The notes: generated by a model not told the origin, from the sequence alone. A stretch of DNA of 64,000 nucleotides from Ornithinimicrobium cryptoxanthini (GCF_023923205.1 NZ_CP099490.1:806001-870000), one strand, 5' to 3'; counted from the stretch's first letter, positions 27,945-36,970 are shown. Translations and numbers: made by a program.

Positions 27945-28557
27945 GCCTCGAGGATAGGGAAGGGAAGTCGAGCCGCACGACCGCCCGGCGCGCGGTGGGG
28001 CGGCCGAGCTCGGTGAACCCGGCCTCCAGGAAGCTGGTGAGGGTCCCCACGTGCAGCTCCTCGGAGATCGCGGCCCTGGTCATCGGATAGGCCTCCACCG
28101 CAGCGGCCCCGCGGCTGCGGGCGAACTGCGCCGCCTCCAGGATGAGCGCCCTGCTGATGCCCTGCCTGCGGAAGTGGGCCCGCGCGAACACGCAGGTGAT
28201 CGCCCAGACCGTCGCGTCCTCGCGGTCCTCGTCCCGCCCCTGCCACGGCACCTGGCTGTGTCGCAGGCCGGGGAGGTGCGGCCGGGGCGCCACCGCGCAC
28301 CACCCGACCGGCTCCGCGTCCAGATAGGCGACGAGTCCGCTGGTCTCGCTGGCGCATGGGTCACCGCAGCCGGTCTGGTCCTGCAACCGTGCGATCCGCT
28401 CCTCCACGGGCTGCGTGGCGAAGGTCTCCCGCGGCCGGAGCCGGTAGCGCTGGCACTGGCACCGGGCCGCCTGACCGCGCGTGCCAAAGACCTGCTGCAG
28501 GTCCTCGCAACCGGCCTCGTTGGCGGGACGGATCACGAGAGGGGATGGCCCGGACAT
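27937..28557 (-). CDS. GNAT-family acetyltransferase
   Basis: Acetyltransferase-like protein of 206 residues from the ATG at 28557 (MSGPSPLVIRPANEAGCEDL). An unusual Cys-rich N-terminal part (QAARCQCQRYRLRPRETF) precedes the GNAT core, with GWCAVAPRPHLPGLRHSQV, the acetyl-CoA strand AITCVFARAHFRRQGISRAL, and SFLEAGFTELGRPTARRAVV. A start at 28608 adds 17 residues without support. It overlaps glsA by eight bases, so the two are probably co-transcribed. It is divergent from the phosphoesterase-like gene at 28616. Substrate unknown. Confidence 0.85.
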   Translation of the reverse strand: MSGPSPLVIRPANEAGCEDLQQVFGTRGQAARCQCQRYRLRPRETFATQPVEERIARLQDQTGCGDPCASETSGLVAYLDAEPVGWCAVAPRPHLPGLRHSQVPWQGRDEDREDATVWAITCVFARAHFRRQGISRALILEAAQFARSRGAAAVEAYPMTRAAISEELHVGTLTSFLEAGFTELGRPTARRAVVRLDFPSLSSRHA

Positions 28558-28615
28558 GCTCTGATCGTAGGACCCGGCCGGCACGCCAGGTGTGGTCTGC
28601 AGGCACAATCAGCGG

Positions 28616-29203
28616 GTGCGCACCACCCCGAGTCCCGACAGCCCGTCTGTCGGGCACGTGGACCACGGCCACACCGTCCTGGCGGTCCCGGTGCCAGCCC
28701 TCGACGACTTCGTCCGCCAGCGGACGGTGCTGTATGACGAGGCCTACCTGGCCGAGGACCCGCACTTCGGGCAGGCGCACGTGACGGTGCTCGGGCCCTG
28801 GGTGCGCGAGCCTCGCGCAGAGGACCTGGCCATGATCGCCCGCATCGCGGCCGCAGCCGAGCCGTTCGACTACCTGCTGGCCGCGACCGGGGTGTTCCCC
28901 AACGGCATCATCCACCTGGTCCCCGACCCTGCCGCGCCGTTCCAGGCACTCACCAAACAAGCGTGGGATGCTTTCCCGGACCATCCGCCATACGCCGGTG
29001 CCTTTGCCGGAGTGACGCCACACCTCACCCTCGACGCGGTCGGGCCGGGTGTCGATGAGGCGCACGTGCGTGACCTGCTCGGCGATCGCATCCCCGTCAC
29101 CTGTCGCGCGGACCGGGTGCAGCTGCAGTGGTGGCAGGCTGGGCACTGCCACGTCAAGGGCGCGTGGCCACTCGGTGGCGCGACGACAGGAGACAGGTCA
29201 TGA
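28616..29203 (+). CDS. 2H phosphoesterase-like (2'-5' RNA ligase family) protein
   Basis: 195 residues with two HxT motifs of the 2H phosphoesterase superfamily: AHVTVLGP in the first half and PHLTLDAV in the second, each followed by hydrophobic strands. Members hydrolyse or ligate 2',3'-cyclic phosphate bonds; its substrate is not apparent. The start is uncertain: GTG at 28616 is the nearest to the conserved part, with GTG 28592 possible. The stop overlaps the cobU ATG as ATGA, so it is translated together with a cobalamin gene, an association I do not know from elsewhere. Confidence 0.7.
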   Translation: MRTTPSPDSPSVGHVDHGHTVLAVPVPALDDFVRQRTVLYDEAYLAEDPHFGQAHVTVLGPWVREPRAEDLAMIARIAAAAEPFDYLLAATGVFPNGIIHLVPDPAAPFQALTKQAWDAFPDHPPYAGAFAGVTPHLTLDAVGPGVDEAHVRDLLGDRIPVTCRADRVQLQWWQAGHCHVKGAWPLGGATTGDRS

Positions 29204-29727
29204 GGATCCTGGTGACCGGCGGCGTCCGCTCCGGCAAGTCCTACCATGCCGAGAGCCTGCTGCAGAGCCAGCCGACGGTCACCTATGTGGCTCCTGGACC
29301 GGACGAGACGCAGGAGCCGGACCCGGACTGGGCCCGGCGCCTGGCGGCCCACCGGCAGCGGCGCCCGAGCACCTGGACCACGGTGGAGACCGTCGACATC
29401 GCGGGGGCACTCGCGCGCAGCGAGGACGCAGTTCTCGTGGACTGTCTCGGCACCTGGCTGACCCGCACGATCGACCAGCAGGCGCTGTGGGAGGCGCCGG
29501 CTGACGACGTCACCGCCGTGGTGCGCGAGGCGACCCGTGAGCTTGTCGCGCAGCTGGACCGGCCCCAACCGGTGGTGCTGGTCACCAACGAGGTCGGGCT
29601 CGGGGTGGTGCCGGCACACCGGTCTGGCCGCCTCTTCCGTGACCTGCTGGGTGAGGTGAATCGGGAGGTCGCCGCAGTCTGCGACGAGATCCACCTGGTG
29701 ATCGCGGGCCGGGTGCTCGTCCTGTGA
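29200..29727 (+). CDS. cobU: Adenosylcobinamide kinase / guanylyltransferase
   Basis: Phosphorylates adenosylcobinamide and transfers GMP to give adenosylcobinamide-GDP, the substrate of CobS. The 175 residues open with the P-loop GGVRSGKS (7-14), followed by VTYVAPGPDETQEPDPDWARRLAAHR-type residues, LVDCLGTWLTR, VTNEVGLGVVPAHRSGRLFRD and LGEVNREVAAVCDEIHLVIA, the standard CobU pattern. AGGAG (29188-29192) and the ATGA overlap fix the start. It converges with cobS and cobT, which lie on the other strand. Confidence 0.94.
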   Translation: MRILVTGGVRSGKSYHAESLLQSQPTVTYVAPGPDETQEPDPDWARRLAAHRQRRPSTWTTVETVDIAGALARSEDAVLVDCLGTWLTRTIDQQALWEAPADDVTAVVREATRELVAQLDRPQPVVLVTNEVGLGVVPAHRSGRLFRDLLGEVNREVAAVCDEIHLVIAGRVLVL

Positions 29728-29739
29728 GCTGCGCGGTCT

Positions 29740-29761
29740 GCTGACCCGGCACCGGGGCAGC
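29740..29761. terminator. Hairpin between convergent cobU and cobS
   Basis: Eight-base arms GCTGACCC and GGGGCAGC (seven pairs) with a six-base loop in the 61-base gap between the two stop codons. It may end both transcripts. No T-run on either side. Confidence 0.4.
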
Positions 29762-29788
29762 CCGCTGGGCGACACCTCGACGCGGGCG

Positions 29789-30547
29789 TCAGGCGACGCT
29801 GAGCAGCAGCACCGTCAGCGCGACCTCGACGCAGGCACCGAGGACGTCACCGGTCACCCCACCCACCCGGCGCACGGCGACCCACAGGAACCCTGCGACG
29901 GCCAGCGCGGCCAGGGCCGGGGCGAGCAGCCCACCCAGGTCGGGACCAGCGTTCAGGGTCGCGGCCCACACCAGGGCCGCGGTGACCAGCCAGGCGAGGC
30001 TCGCGGCGACCGGGTGGACCGAGCCCGCCACCGTGGCGCCGAGCCCGTCGGGTCGGGCGGCCGGGACCCCTCGCGCACAGGCGATGGCCAGTGCGCTGCG
30101 CGAGGCCACGACGACCGCGGCGGCTACGAGCGGGCCGAGCCGATGACCGACCAGGGCCGTCAGACACACGGCCTGCAGGCCGATCACCACGACCAGGGCG
30201 ACGACCCCTGAGGGGCCTGCGGTGCCGGAGCGCATCACCTCCAGCGATCGGACGCGGTCGGTCGAGGCCGTGAGGCCGTCGACCGTGTCCGACAGCCCGT
30301 CCAGGTGCAGCATCCGGGTCCCCCAGGCGAGCAGCCCCACGGCCAGCAGACCCACGGCCAGGGGCGACACGACCCCGTGCTGACCGGCCCAGACCAGCAG
30401 CCCGACTCCAACGGCCAACGGGAGGGCGGCCACGGGCGCGGCCAGCATCGCCACCCCCGCGCTGGCGCGGTCGATCACCTCGGGCGGTCGCACCGGGATG
30501 CGGGTCAGCGTCCCCACCGCCAACCGCCAGCCGTCGCGCAGCCTCAT
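29789..30547 (-). CDS. cobS: Adenosylcobinamide-GDP ribazoletransferase
   Basis: Membrane enzyme joining adenosylcobinamide-GDP and alpha-ribazole to make cobalamin. The 252 residues are largely hydrophobic, with about six or seven membrane segments. They carry the acidic motif HLDGLSDTVDGL near residue 82 and RSGTAGPSGVVALVVV, both diagnostic. The C-terminal VRRVGGVTGDVLGACVE is also family-typical. The ATG overlaps the cobT stop as ATGA, so cobT and cobS form one unit. With cobU and cobT it completes nucleotide-loop assembly. No corrin-ring genes are in the window, so this could serve cobinamide salvage or a pathway encoded elsewhere. Confidence 0.93.
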   Translation of the reverse strand: MRLRDGWRLAVGTLTRIPVRPPEVIDRASAGVAMLAAPVAALPLAVGVGLLVWAGQHGVVSPLAVGLLAVGLLAWGTRMLHLDGLSDTVDGLTASTDRVRSLEVMRSGTAGPSGVVALVVVIGLQAVCLTALVGHRLGPLVAAAVVVASRSALAIACARGVPAARPDGLGATVAGSVHPVAASLAWLVTAALVWAATLNAGPDLGGLLAPALAALAVAGFLWVAVRRVGGVTGDVLGACVEVALTVLLLSVA

Positions 30548-31581
30548 CCCAGGTCCTCCAGGAGGGCCACGTCCCGCAGGAGGGCGATCGCACTGTGCAA
30601 CAACGGCACTGCGGCCACGGCACCGGAGCCCTCACCGAGCCGCATGTCGAGCTCCAGCAGCGGGGAGAGCCCCAGGGCCTCCAGGGCGAGGGTCTGGGCG
30701 GGCTCGGGGGAGCGGTGCCCGGCCACGAACCACGCGGCAGAGCCAGGCGCCAACCGGTCGGCCAGCAGGCCGCAGGTGACGCCCATCAGGCCGTCGAGCA
30801 GCGCCGGGACGCCGGAGCGGGCCGCTGTGAGCAGGAAAGCGCTCGCGGCGACGAGGTCGGCGCTGCCCAGCGCGGTCAGGGCCTCGACAGGGTCGGCCGA
30901 CCGCGCCCCGACGCGAGCCAGCGCCTGGTCGACCAGCTCGGTCTTGTGGGCCAGCGCCGCGTCGTCGACCCCGGTGCCACGACCCACGACTGCTGCGGCC
31001 GGAAGCCCGAGGACGGCTCCCACCAGGGCGGCCGCCGCGGTGGTGTTGCCGATGCCCATGTCACCGCTGATCAGCAGGTCAGCCCCGGCCTCGATCTCCT
31101 CGAGCGCAACGGTCTCCCCGGCGCGATAGGAGGCCTGGAACTCCTCCTCGGTCAGGGCGTCCGTCAGGTGGATCGGTGCGCTGCCGCGCCGGACCTTGAA
31201 CTGCTGCAGGCGATCCCGCGCGTCGGCGCCGAGCTCGGCGAACTCGTCAGCGCAGGCCAGGTCCAGCACGCGGACGTGCACCCCGGCGGTCCTGGCCAGG
31301 GCGCTGACCCCTGCCCGCCCACCGAGCAAGACGCGGACCATGGCGCCGGTGATCTCCGGCGGGAAGGCGGAGACACCGTGCCGGGCGACCCCGTGGTCCC
31401 CGGCAAAGATCACCAGCCGCACGTTGGTCAGCGGTCGTGGGGGCATGGTCCCCTGCGCGGCGCTGATCCAGACGGCGATCTCGCCGAGGCGGCCCAGGGC
31501 TCCGGGCGGGGTGGCCAGCGCCGCCAGCCGCCGGGTGGCCTGCTCGTGGACAGTGGCTGAGGGTGCGGTGATGCCGGTGAT
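30544..31581 (-). CDS. cobT: Nicotinate-nucleotide-DMB phosphoribosyltransferase, start codon unclear
   Basis: Activates 5,6-dimethylbenzimidazole for the lower ligand of cobalamin. Core motifs are FAGDHGVARHGVSAFP, SGDMGIGNTTAAAAL, GRGTGVDD and the C-terminal GEGSGAV holding the catalytic glutamate. The first canonical start (ATG 31446) would give 300 residues and lose the conserved LATPPGALGRLGEIAVW, which is in frame upstream. No ATG, GTG or TTG exists between that ATG and the next in-frame stop at about 31681. AGGAG sits six bases before an ATC at 31581. Starting there gives 345 residues, the usual length. So either a rare ATC start or a sequence error is involved. The stop overlaps cobS. 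Confidence 0.82.
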   Translation of the reverse strand: MTGITAPSATVHEQATRRLAALATPPGALGRLGEIAVWISAAQGTMPPRPLTNVRLVIFAGDHGVARHGVSAFPPEITGAMVRVLLGGRAGVSALARTAGVHVRVLDLACADEFAELGADARDRLQQFKVRRGSAPIHLTDALTEEEFQASYRAGETVALEEIEAGADLLISGDMGIGNTTAAAALVGAVLGLPAAAVVGRGTGVDDAALAHKTELVDQALARVGARSADPVEALTALGSADLVAASAFLLTAARSGVPALLDGLMGVTCGLLADRLAPGSAAWFVAGHRSPEPAQTLALEALGLSPLLELDMRLGEGSGAVAAVPLLHSAIALLRDVALLEDLG

Positions 31582-31701
31582 GACGGACTCCTGGCTGCGG
31601 CGCGCGGGGACGCCCCAGCGTAAGCGGTCTGACCGGGACGGGGTGGGCCCGCCCGGCGTAGGGTCGTTCTCGGACGATCAACGGCAGGACCGGAGGACAC
31701 G

Positions 31702-32658
31702 ATGCGCTCTGAGGTCAGCCCCACCGCTCGCGCCCTGCTCGCGCTGGAGCTGATCCAGGCGCAGCCGGGCATCACGGCGGACCGGCTCGCGGACCGACTC
31801 GGGGTCACGCCTCGGGCCGCTCGTCGCTATGTCGCCATCCTGCGCGAGGCCGACATCCCGATCCTGTCCACGAGCGGACCTGGTGGCGGCTACCGGCTCG
31901 GCCGCGGTCTCCGGCTGCCACCGTTGACCTTCAGTCCCGGTGAGGCACTCAGCCTGGTGATGGCGGTCCTCGACGGTCATCACCCAGCCGCTGACCCGGC
32001 GGACACGGTCGGCTCCGCCCTCGGCAAGATCCTGCGGGCCCTTCCGGAGAGCGTGGCGGCACAGGCGGAGACGGTGCGTCGCACCGCTGCCTCCGCGCCA
32101 GACCGGGGCGCCGCGCGGCCCGACCCGGCGATCACGGCGACCCTCGTCCGCGCCTGCGCCGACCACAGTGTCGTCGAGCTGGCCTACTGCTCGGAGTCGG
32201 GGACGCAGTGGTCCACGGTGGTCGAACCGTGGGCGGTCGTGGTGCGACACGGGCGGTGGTATCTGCTGTGTCGGGTCGTAGACCGCGATGTCGTGCGCAC
32301 CTATCGGGTGGACCGGGTGACCAGCGCGACCCCTGGCGCGGAGAGCTTCGAGCCGCCCGCGCACCTTGACCCGGTCACTGACCTGGAGCAGCACCTCGGT
32401 GCTGGGTGGGAGCACCCCACCGAGGTCGTGGTCCACGGACCGCTCGAGCTGTGTCAGCGGTTCTTGGGACCGGTCGCCGGCCGGCTCGAGGCGATCGACG
32501 AGCAGACGACGCGCCTGACCGGCAGCACCAGCAACCCAGCGGCGTATGCCGAGCGCGTGCTCTGCCTGCCCGTCCCGTTCCGCGTCGTCGGCGGCCCCGA
32601 ACTGCGGGCCGCGGTGCGTGAGGTGGGGGAGCGGATGGTGGCTGCCGCGCAGGACTGA
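31702..32658 (+). CDS. WYL-domain transcriptional regulator
   Basis: DeoR-like regulator of the YafY/WYL type, 318 residues. The N-terminal winged helix-turn-helix covers about residues 8-60 (LALELIQAQPGITADRLADR, LGVTPRAARRYVAILREADI, SGPGGGYRLGRG). The WYL domain follows near residues 150-210, with EPWAVVVRHGRWYLLCRVVD and RTYRVDRVTSA, and a C-terminal WCX-like extension completes it. Such proteins sense ligands or nucleic acids. It is divergent from cobT across a 120-base gap, so it may regulate that unit or itself; no operator stands out. Confidence 0.9.
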   Translation: MRSEVSPTARALLALELIQAQPGITADRLADRLGVTPRAARRYVAILREADIPILSTSGPGGGYRLGRGLRLPPLTFSPGEALSLVMAVLDGHHPAADPADTVGSALGKILRALPESVAAQAETVRRTAASAPDRGAARPDPAITATLVRACADHSVVELAYCSESGTQWSTVVEPWAVVVRHGRWYLLCRVVDRDVVRTYRVDRVTSATPGAESFEPPAHLDPVTDLEQHLGAGWEHPTEVVVHGPLELCQRFLGPVAGRLEAIDEQTTRLTGSTSNPAAYAERVLCLPVPFRVVGGPELRAAVREVGERMVAAAQD

Positions 32659-32704
32659 GCCGAACGCGGTTGCCGGCCGGACCGGTGCACGACAGGCTGG
32701 TCGC

Positions 32705-32875
32705 ATGACCTCACGCATCTCGCACACCAGCGTCGACTGCACCGATGCCTACGGCCTCTCGACCTGGTGGAAGGAAGAGGGCAGCGGTTGGGTCACGCTG
32801 GCCGACCCGGAGGGCAACGTCTTCTGCGTGCTCAGGTCGGTGGCCGAGCGGACCGGCCCACCACAACCTGGCTAG
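32705..32875 (+). pseudogene. Internally deleted VOC (glyoxalase-like) gene
   Basis: An open frame of 56 residues that joins the two ends of a VOC-superfamily protein. MTSRISHTSVDCTDAYGLST (with WWKE after it) is the N-terminal strand, and WVTLADPEGNVFCVLRS is the C-terminal metal-binding strand motif. Intact actinobacterial proteins of this type are roughly 120-140 residues. The middle (about 70-80 residues including one metal-binding arm) is missing and the junction lies at EEGSG, near residue 25. The frame is preserved, but a VOC half-barrel without its middle cannot fold normally, so it is probably a remnant. No ribosome site is obvious. Confidence 0.75.
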
Positions 32876-32945
32876 CGGCCGTGTCGCACCGGGTTTCGGT
32901 GCGACATACTGGACCTTCGAGGTGGGCGCACACGGAGGTGACCAG

Positions 32946-33839
32946 ATGAGCAAGGGATTCGTCGTGGTGGGGGTTGACGTGCCCGGCACCAGTTCGGGCG
33001 CGGTGCGTTGGGCGGCGGAGGCAGCCGTGCTGCACGAGGTGCCGCTGAAGCTGGTGCACGCCGCCGACGACGTGGCAGGGCTGCCCGGCGGTGAGGTCAG
33101 CGCCGAGGACAGCACCACGATCGACGTCCTGCGTGAGAACACCAGCGCCCTGTCGAGCCTGACCGAGGCCAGGGAGACGGCGCAGGCACTCCACCCCGAC
33201 CTGCAGCTGGAGGTGGTCGAGGTGGTGGGTGACGCCGTCCAGGCGTTGCTGAGCCACCAGGAGCACTCGTTGCTGGTCGTCGGGACCGGCCACCGCAACG
33301 CACTCTCAGAGCTGATCCTCGGCTCAACCTCGCTGGGCGTGGCGATGCACGCCACCAGCCCCGTGGTCGTCGTGCCCCCGACGTCAGGAGAGCCTGCCGA
33401 GCAGCACGGCCTGGTCGCGGTGGCGGTCGACGGCAGCTCGGACAGCGCGGTGGCGGCACGGATCGCCTGCCGGGAGGCCAGGATCCGCGGGGCCAGGGTC
33501 ATCGCGGTGAATACCTGGGGTCTTGAGGTCGTGGACGGCTTCGTGGTCACCGAGTCCGACCCGGAGCAGTATGCCGTGATCAAGGACCGGCAGACGGCTC
33601 TCGTCGAGCGCGCGCTGACCAGCGCGCGACGGGACTACCCGGACGTCGAGATCGAGGTCTCGGTCGTCCACGGTCAGGCGGTCCGCAGCCTGGTGGAGCT
33701 GTCGGAGCGGGCCGACCTGCTGGTGATCGGCAGCCGGGGTCTGGGTGGCTTCGCGGGCAAGCTCCTCGGCTCGGTCAGCCAGCGTGTGCTGCGCGGCTCC
33801 AAGTGTCCGGTGATCATCGCGAAGGCCAGCCGGAGCTGA
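32946..33839 (+). CDS. Tandem universal stress protein
   Basis: UspA-family protein with two domains, 297 residues from the ATG at 32946 (GGAGG at 32935-32939). Domain 1 (about 1-142) runs from FVVVGVDVPGTSSGAVRWAA to VVGTGHRNALSELILGSTS. Domain 2 (about 155-297) runs from VAVAVDGSSDSAVAARIACR to VIGSRGLGGFAGKLLGSVSQ. The second keeps the ATP-binding GxxGxxxxxxxxxG(S) pattern; in the first it is degraded (GTGHRNALSELILGST). Mycobacterial tandem Usp proteins bind ATP and respond to hypoxia or redox stress. No neighbouring gene suggests a narrower role. Confidence 0.92.
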   Translation: MSKGFVVVGVDVPGTSSGAVRWAAEAAVLHEVPLKLVHAADDVAGLPGGEVSAEDSTTIDVLRENTSALSSLTEARETAQALHPDLQLEVVEVVGDAVQALLSHQEHSLLVVGTGHRNALSELILGSTSLGVAMHATSPVVVVPPTSGEPAEQHGLVAVAVDGSSDSAVAARIACREARIRGARVIAVNTWGLEVVDGFVVTESDPEQYAVIKDRQTALVERALTSARRDYPDVEIEVSVVHGQAVRSLVELSERADLLVIGSRGLGGFAGKLLGSVSQRVLRGSKCPVIIAKASRS

Positions 33840-33882
33840 GGTCCCCCTGGACATGGTGGGGCGGTCCAACGCACCCCAGGAA

Positions 33883-33904
33883 TGGCTCTGACGCGACCGA
33901 GCCA
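33883..33904. terminator. Hairpin between convergent usp and amidotransferase genes
   Basis: Six-base arms TGGCTC (33883-33888) and GAGCCA (33899-33904) with a ten-base loop in the 77-base convergent gap. Modest stem, no T-run. Confidence 0.35.
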
Positions 33905-33916
33905 CCCAAGAAGAGG

Positions 33917-34648
33917 TTAGGGGCGGGCGGACTGCGTGACGACGCGCGCCCACCGCCTGGCCAGGGGTTCCCACGCCCGGCGCAGTTCGTGGCGGGCGGC
34001 CTCAACGGCATCGGCTACGGCAAAGATGTCGATGCCGTCGGCTCGGGGGGCGGCCGCTGACGGCTTGTCCGTGGTCCAGCTGCGGAAGTTCGCGGGGGTT
34101 GCCTCAGGGTGGAACTGCACGCCCCACGCCCGTGGACCAAAGCGTGCGGCCTGCACCGTCCCGTCCGGCGAGGTGGCCAGCAAGGTGGCGCCGGCGGGCA
34201 GGGCGGTGACCACGTCGTTGTTCCACTGCACGGCGATCGCTCCGGCCGGGATCACCGACAGCAGGGGGTCGCTCGCCGCCGCCGGGGTCGGGCCGAAGGC
34301 GGTGAGTCCCTGTCCGTGTCCGTGCGGGTTGGGCTCGACGCGGCCGCCCAGGGCGACCGCGGCCAGCTGGTGCCCGAGGCAGATGCCGAGGAACGGGTCG
34401 CCACCGGCAGCCACGGTGGCGATGAGGGCACGGGTCGGGGCCAGCCACCGCGTAGTGCTGTCGTCGTTGGCCCCCATCTCGCCGCCCAGGACCAGCAGGC
34501 CCGCATGGTCTCCGAGTGAGGCGGGCAGGGCCCGACCGCGGTGCGCCTCAAGGACGTCCAGCTCAAGACCTGCTGCGGTCAGCCAGTCACCGAACCAACC
34601 TGTCGGACAGTTGTCCTCGTGCTGCACCACGAGCACAGTGGGCTTCAT
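33917..34648 (-). CDS. Class I glutamine amidotransferase-like protein
   Basis: Stand-alone GATase1-domain protein, 243 residues. The nucleophile elbow is GICLGHQ (Cys90) and the second part of the triad is FHPE (His180, Glu182). LVLGGEMGANDD is the oxyanion loop seen in GMP synthase-like amidotransferases. No synthetase domain is attached and no partner gene is adjacent. It may hydrolyse gamma-glutamyl compounds, as proposed for several free-standing relatives. It lies 46 bases downstream of the peptide importer operon on the same strand and may be read from it. Confidence 0.87.
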   Translation of the reverse strand: MKPTVLVVQHEDNCPTGWFGDWLTAAGLELDVLEAHRGRALPASLGDHAGLLVLGGEMGANDDSTTRWLAPTRALIATVAAGGDPFLGICLGHQLAAVALGGRVEPNPHGHGQGLTAFGPTPAAASDPLLSVIPAGAIAVQWNNDVVTALPAGATLLATSPDGTVQAARFGPRAWGVQFHPEATPANFRSWTTDKPSAAAPRADGIDIFAVADAVEAARHELRRAWEPLARRWARVVTQSARP

Positions 34649-34694
34649 GCGGGCAATCTAACTCACCCGCGGGCGACGCGCGCTGCCGCCGTTG

Positions 34695-35879
34695 TCAGCC
34701 GATCTCGGTCACCGAGGCGGGACCGAAGAAGCTGTCATCACGGTCGGACTCCTGATCGGACGGATCTGTGGCGACCGTCGCGACCTCGTGCGGTTGCAGC
34801 TCTCCGCTGGCGATCTGCTCGGCGTAGTGGCACGCCACCCGCTGCGAGGCCGGAACGCCATCGATCTGGACGACCCGCAGCTCGGGTCGCTCGGTGTCGC
34901 AGCGCTCGGGCTGGCGCCACGGGCACCGGGTGTGGAAGCGGCAGCCTGCCGGAGGGTTGGCGGGACTGGGCAGGTCACCCGAGAGCAGGATGCGCTCCCG
35001 GCTGTCCTCGATCGTCGGGTCGGGGACCGGGACCGCCGACATGAGGGCGCGGGTGTAGGGGTGCAGCGGCTCGGCATAGAGGTCGTCTGCGTCGGCCTCC
35101 TCGACAAGGGCACCCAGATACATCACCCCCACCCGGTCGCTGATGTGTCGCACCACGGCGAGGTCGTGGGCGATGACGAGGAAGGTCAGCCCGAACTCCT
35201 CCTGCAGATCGGCCAGCAGGTTGATGACCTGAGCCTGGACGGAGACATCCAGTGCGCTGACCGGCTCGTCGGCGACGATGAGGGCCGGGTCGACGGACAG
35301 GGCGCGGGCGATGCCGACACGTTGGCGCTGACCACCGGAGAACTCGTGGGGGTATTTGCTGAGCGCCGTCCTGGGCAGGCCGACCGCCGTGAGTAGCTCG
35401 ATCAGCCGAGCCCGCGCGTCGATGCCCTTGGTCAGGCCGTGGGCGCGCATCCCCTCCAGCAGCAGCTGCTCGACGGTCTGACGGGGGTCGAGGCTGCCCA
35501 GCGGGTCCTGGAAGACCATCTGCATGTGACGACGCTGCTTGCGCAGGGTCTCGCCCTTGAGCGAGGCGAGGTCGACGCCGCCGAAGAAGACGCTGCCCTC
35601 GGTCATCTCCTCGAGCTGCAGGAGCGCGCGACCGAGCGTGGACTTGCCACAGCCGGACTCACCCACCAGGCCATAGGTCTCGCCGCGGCGGATCTGCAGG
35701 TCGATCCCGTCGACGGCATAGACGTGGCCGACCGTGCGGTCGATGATGACGCCTTTCTTGATGGGGAAATGGACCTTGACCCCCTGGGCGTCGAGCAGGA
35801 TGTCACCCTCGCTGATGTCTTCAATCACGACCGAGTCCTCGACGGGGGCGCTCTCGACACGGTCTGCCGGGCTGCTCAT
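34695..35879 (-). CDS. Oligopeptide ABC importer ATPase (DppF/OppF type)
   Basis: Second ATPase of the peptide importer, 394 residues. Walker [11 protein letters not shown]-loop [11 protein letters not shown], signature [15 protein letters not shown], Walker [15 protein letters not shown] and H-loop [13 protein letters not shown] are present. The oligopeptide-type C-terminal domain has [13 protein letters not shown] with its cysteine cluster, which in some relatives binds an iron-sulfur cluster. About 45 poorly conserved residues follow. The ATG overlaps the upstream ATPase stop as TGATG. It should heterodimerise with the DppD-like protein. Confidence 0.92.
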   Translation of the reverse strand: MSSPADRVESAPVEDSVVIEDISEGDILLDAQGVKVHFPIKKGVIIDRTVGHVYAVDGIDLQIRRGETYGLVGESGCGKSTLGRALLQLEEMTEGSVFFGGVDLASLKGETLRKQRRHMQMVFQDPLGSLDPRQTVEQLLLEGMRAHGLTKGIDARARLIELLTAVGLPRTALSKYPHEFSGGQRQRVGIARALSVDPALIVADEPVSALDVSVQAQVINLLADLQEEFGLTFLVIAHDLAVVRHISDRVGVMYLGALVEEADADDLYAEPLHPYTRALMSAVPVPDPTIEDSRERILLSGDLPSPANPPAGCRFHTRCPWRQPERCDTERPELRVVQIDGVPASQRVACHYAEQIASGELQPHEVATVATDPSDQESDRDDSFFGPASVTEIG

Positions 35880-36970
35880 CAGGACTCCTCGTCGGTGGGG
35901 GACTCGGCCGACGCCTCGGACGCCTCGGCCGCTGCATCTGACGGGCCACCAGTGAGCGGGTTGTGGCAGCGCAACAGCCGCCCGGGGGACCCGTGCTCGT
36001 CGTCCGGCACGAGCTCAGGGGTGACCTCGCGGCACACCGCGATCTCCGAGGAGCAGCGCGGCGCGAACGCGCAGGCGCTGGTCCAGGGGATGTTGTCGGC
36101 GACTGAGCCAGGCACCGGCGTCAACCGGCGCCGCTCCTCGTGCAGACGGGGGATGGAGGCGAGCAGCCCTCCGGTGTAGGGGTGCCGTGGACGGCCGAAC
36201 AGGTCGTGCCGCTCCGCGCGCTCGACGATGCGTCCGGCATACAGGACATTGACCTCGTCACACAGCCCCGCCACCACGCCCAGGTCGTGGGTGATCATGA
36301 TCAGCGCGGTGCCGGAGTCCTGCACCAGCTCCTTGAGCAGCGTCAGGATCTGGGCCTGGATCGTGACATCGAGAGCCGTGGTCGGTTCGTCGGCGATCAG
36401 CAGCCGGGGCTCGCAGGCCAGCGCCATCGCGATGAGGGCACGCTGTCGCATGCCGCCCGAGAGCTGGTGGGGATAGTCCTTCAGCCGCCGGCCCGGGTCG
36501 GGGATCCCGACCTTGTCCAGCATCACCCGCGCGCCCTCCGTCGCCTCCGCCTTCTTGGCGTTCTTGTGCCGCTGGATCACCTCGGCGACCTGGACGCCGA
36601 GGGGCACGACCGGGTTGAGCGAGGACAGCGGGTCCTGGAAGATCATGGCGACGTCCCGGCCGCGCCGGTCGCGCAGCTGGTCTCCGGGCATGGTGAGCAG
36701 GTCCTCGCCGGCAAACCTGGCGCTGCCGGTGACGGTGTTGCCCCGGGCCGGCAGCAGGCCCATGATCGCCAGCGACGTGACGGACTTGCCGCACCCGGAC
36801 TCGCCGACCAGACCCACGGTCTGTCCCGCGGCGACGTCAAAGCTGACGCCGTCCACGGCGCGGAAGGCCTTGCGGCCCTTGCCGAAGGTGACGGTCAGGT
36901 CCCGCACGGCGAGCAGAGGCTCGCTGTCGGACCTGCTGGTCGAGGTGGTGGTGGTGGGCTGAGCGGTCAT
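35879..36970 (-). CDS. Oligopeptide ABC importer ATPase (DppD/OppD type)
   Basis: First ATPase of the peptide importer, 363 residues. After a Thr/Ser-rich start it has Walker [11 protein letters not shown]-loop [11 protein letters not shown], signature [15 protein letters not shown], Walker [16 protein letters not shown]-loop [13 protein letters not shown] and the C-terminal ACAFAPRC cysteine motif, then an acidic Ala/Glu tail. AGGAGG lies five bases before the ATG at 36970; an in-frame GTG at 36973 is too close to it. It follows the DppC-like permease by ten bases. Confidence 0.92.
   Translation of the reverse strand: MTAQPTTTTSTSRSDSEPLLAVRDLTVTFGKGRKAFRAVDGVSFDVAAGQTVGLVGESGCGKSVTSLAIMGLLPARGNTVTGSARFAGEDLLTMPGDQLRDRRGRDVAMIFQDPLSSLNPVVPLGVQVAEVIQRHKNAKKAEATEGARVMLDKVGIPDPGRRLKDYPHQLSGGMRQRALIAMALACEPRLLIADEPTTALDVTIQAQILTLLKELVQDSGTALIMITHDLGVVAGLCDEVNVLYAGRIVERAERHDLFGRPRHPYTGGLLASIPRLHEERRRLTPVPGSVADNIPWTSACAFAPRCSSEIAVCREVTPELVPDDEHGSPGRLLRCHNPLTGGPSDAAAEASEASAESPTDEES

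Noticed and set aside
29740..31700. Cobalamin riboswitch controlling the cob genes
   Set aside because: No B12-box-like element is visible in the short leaders of cobU or cobT.
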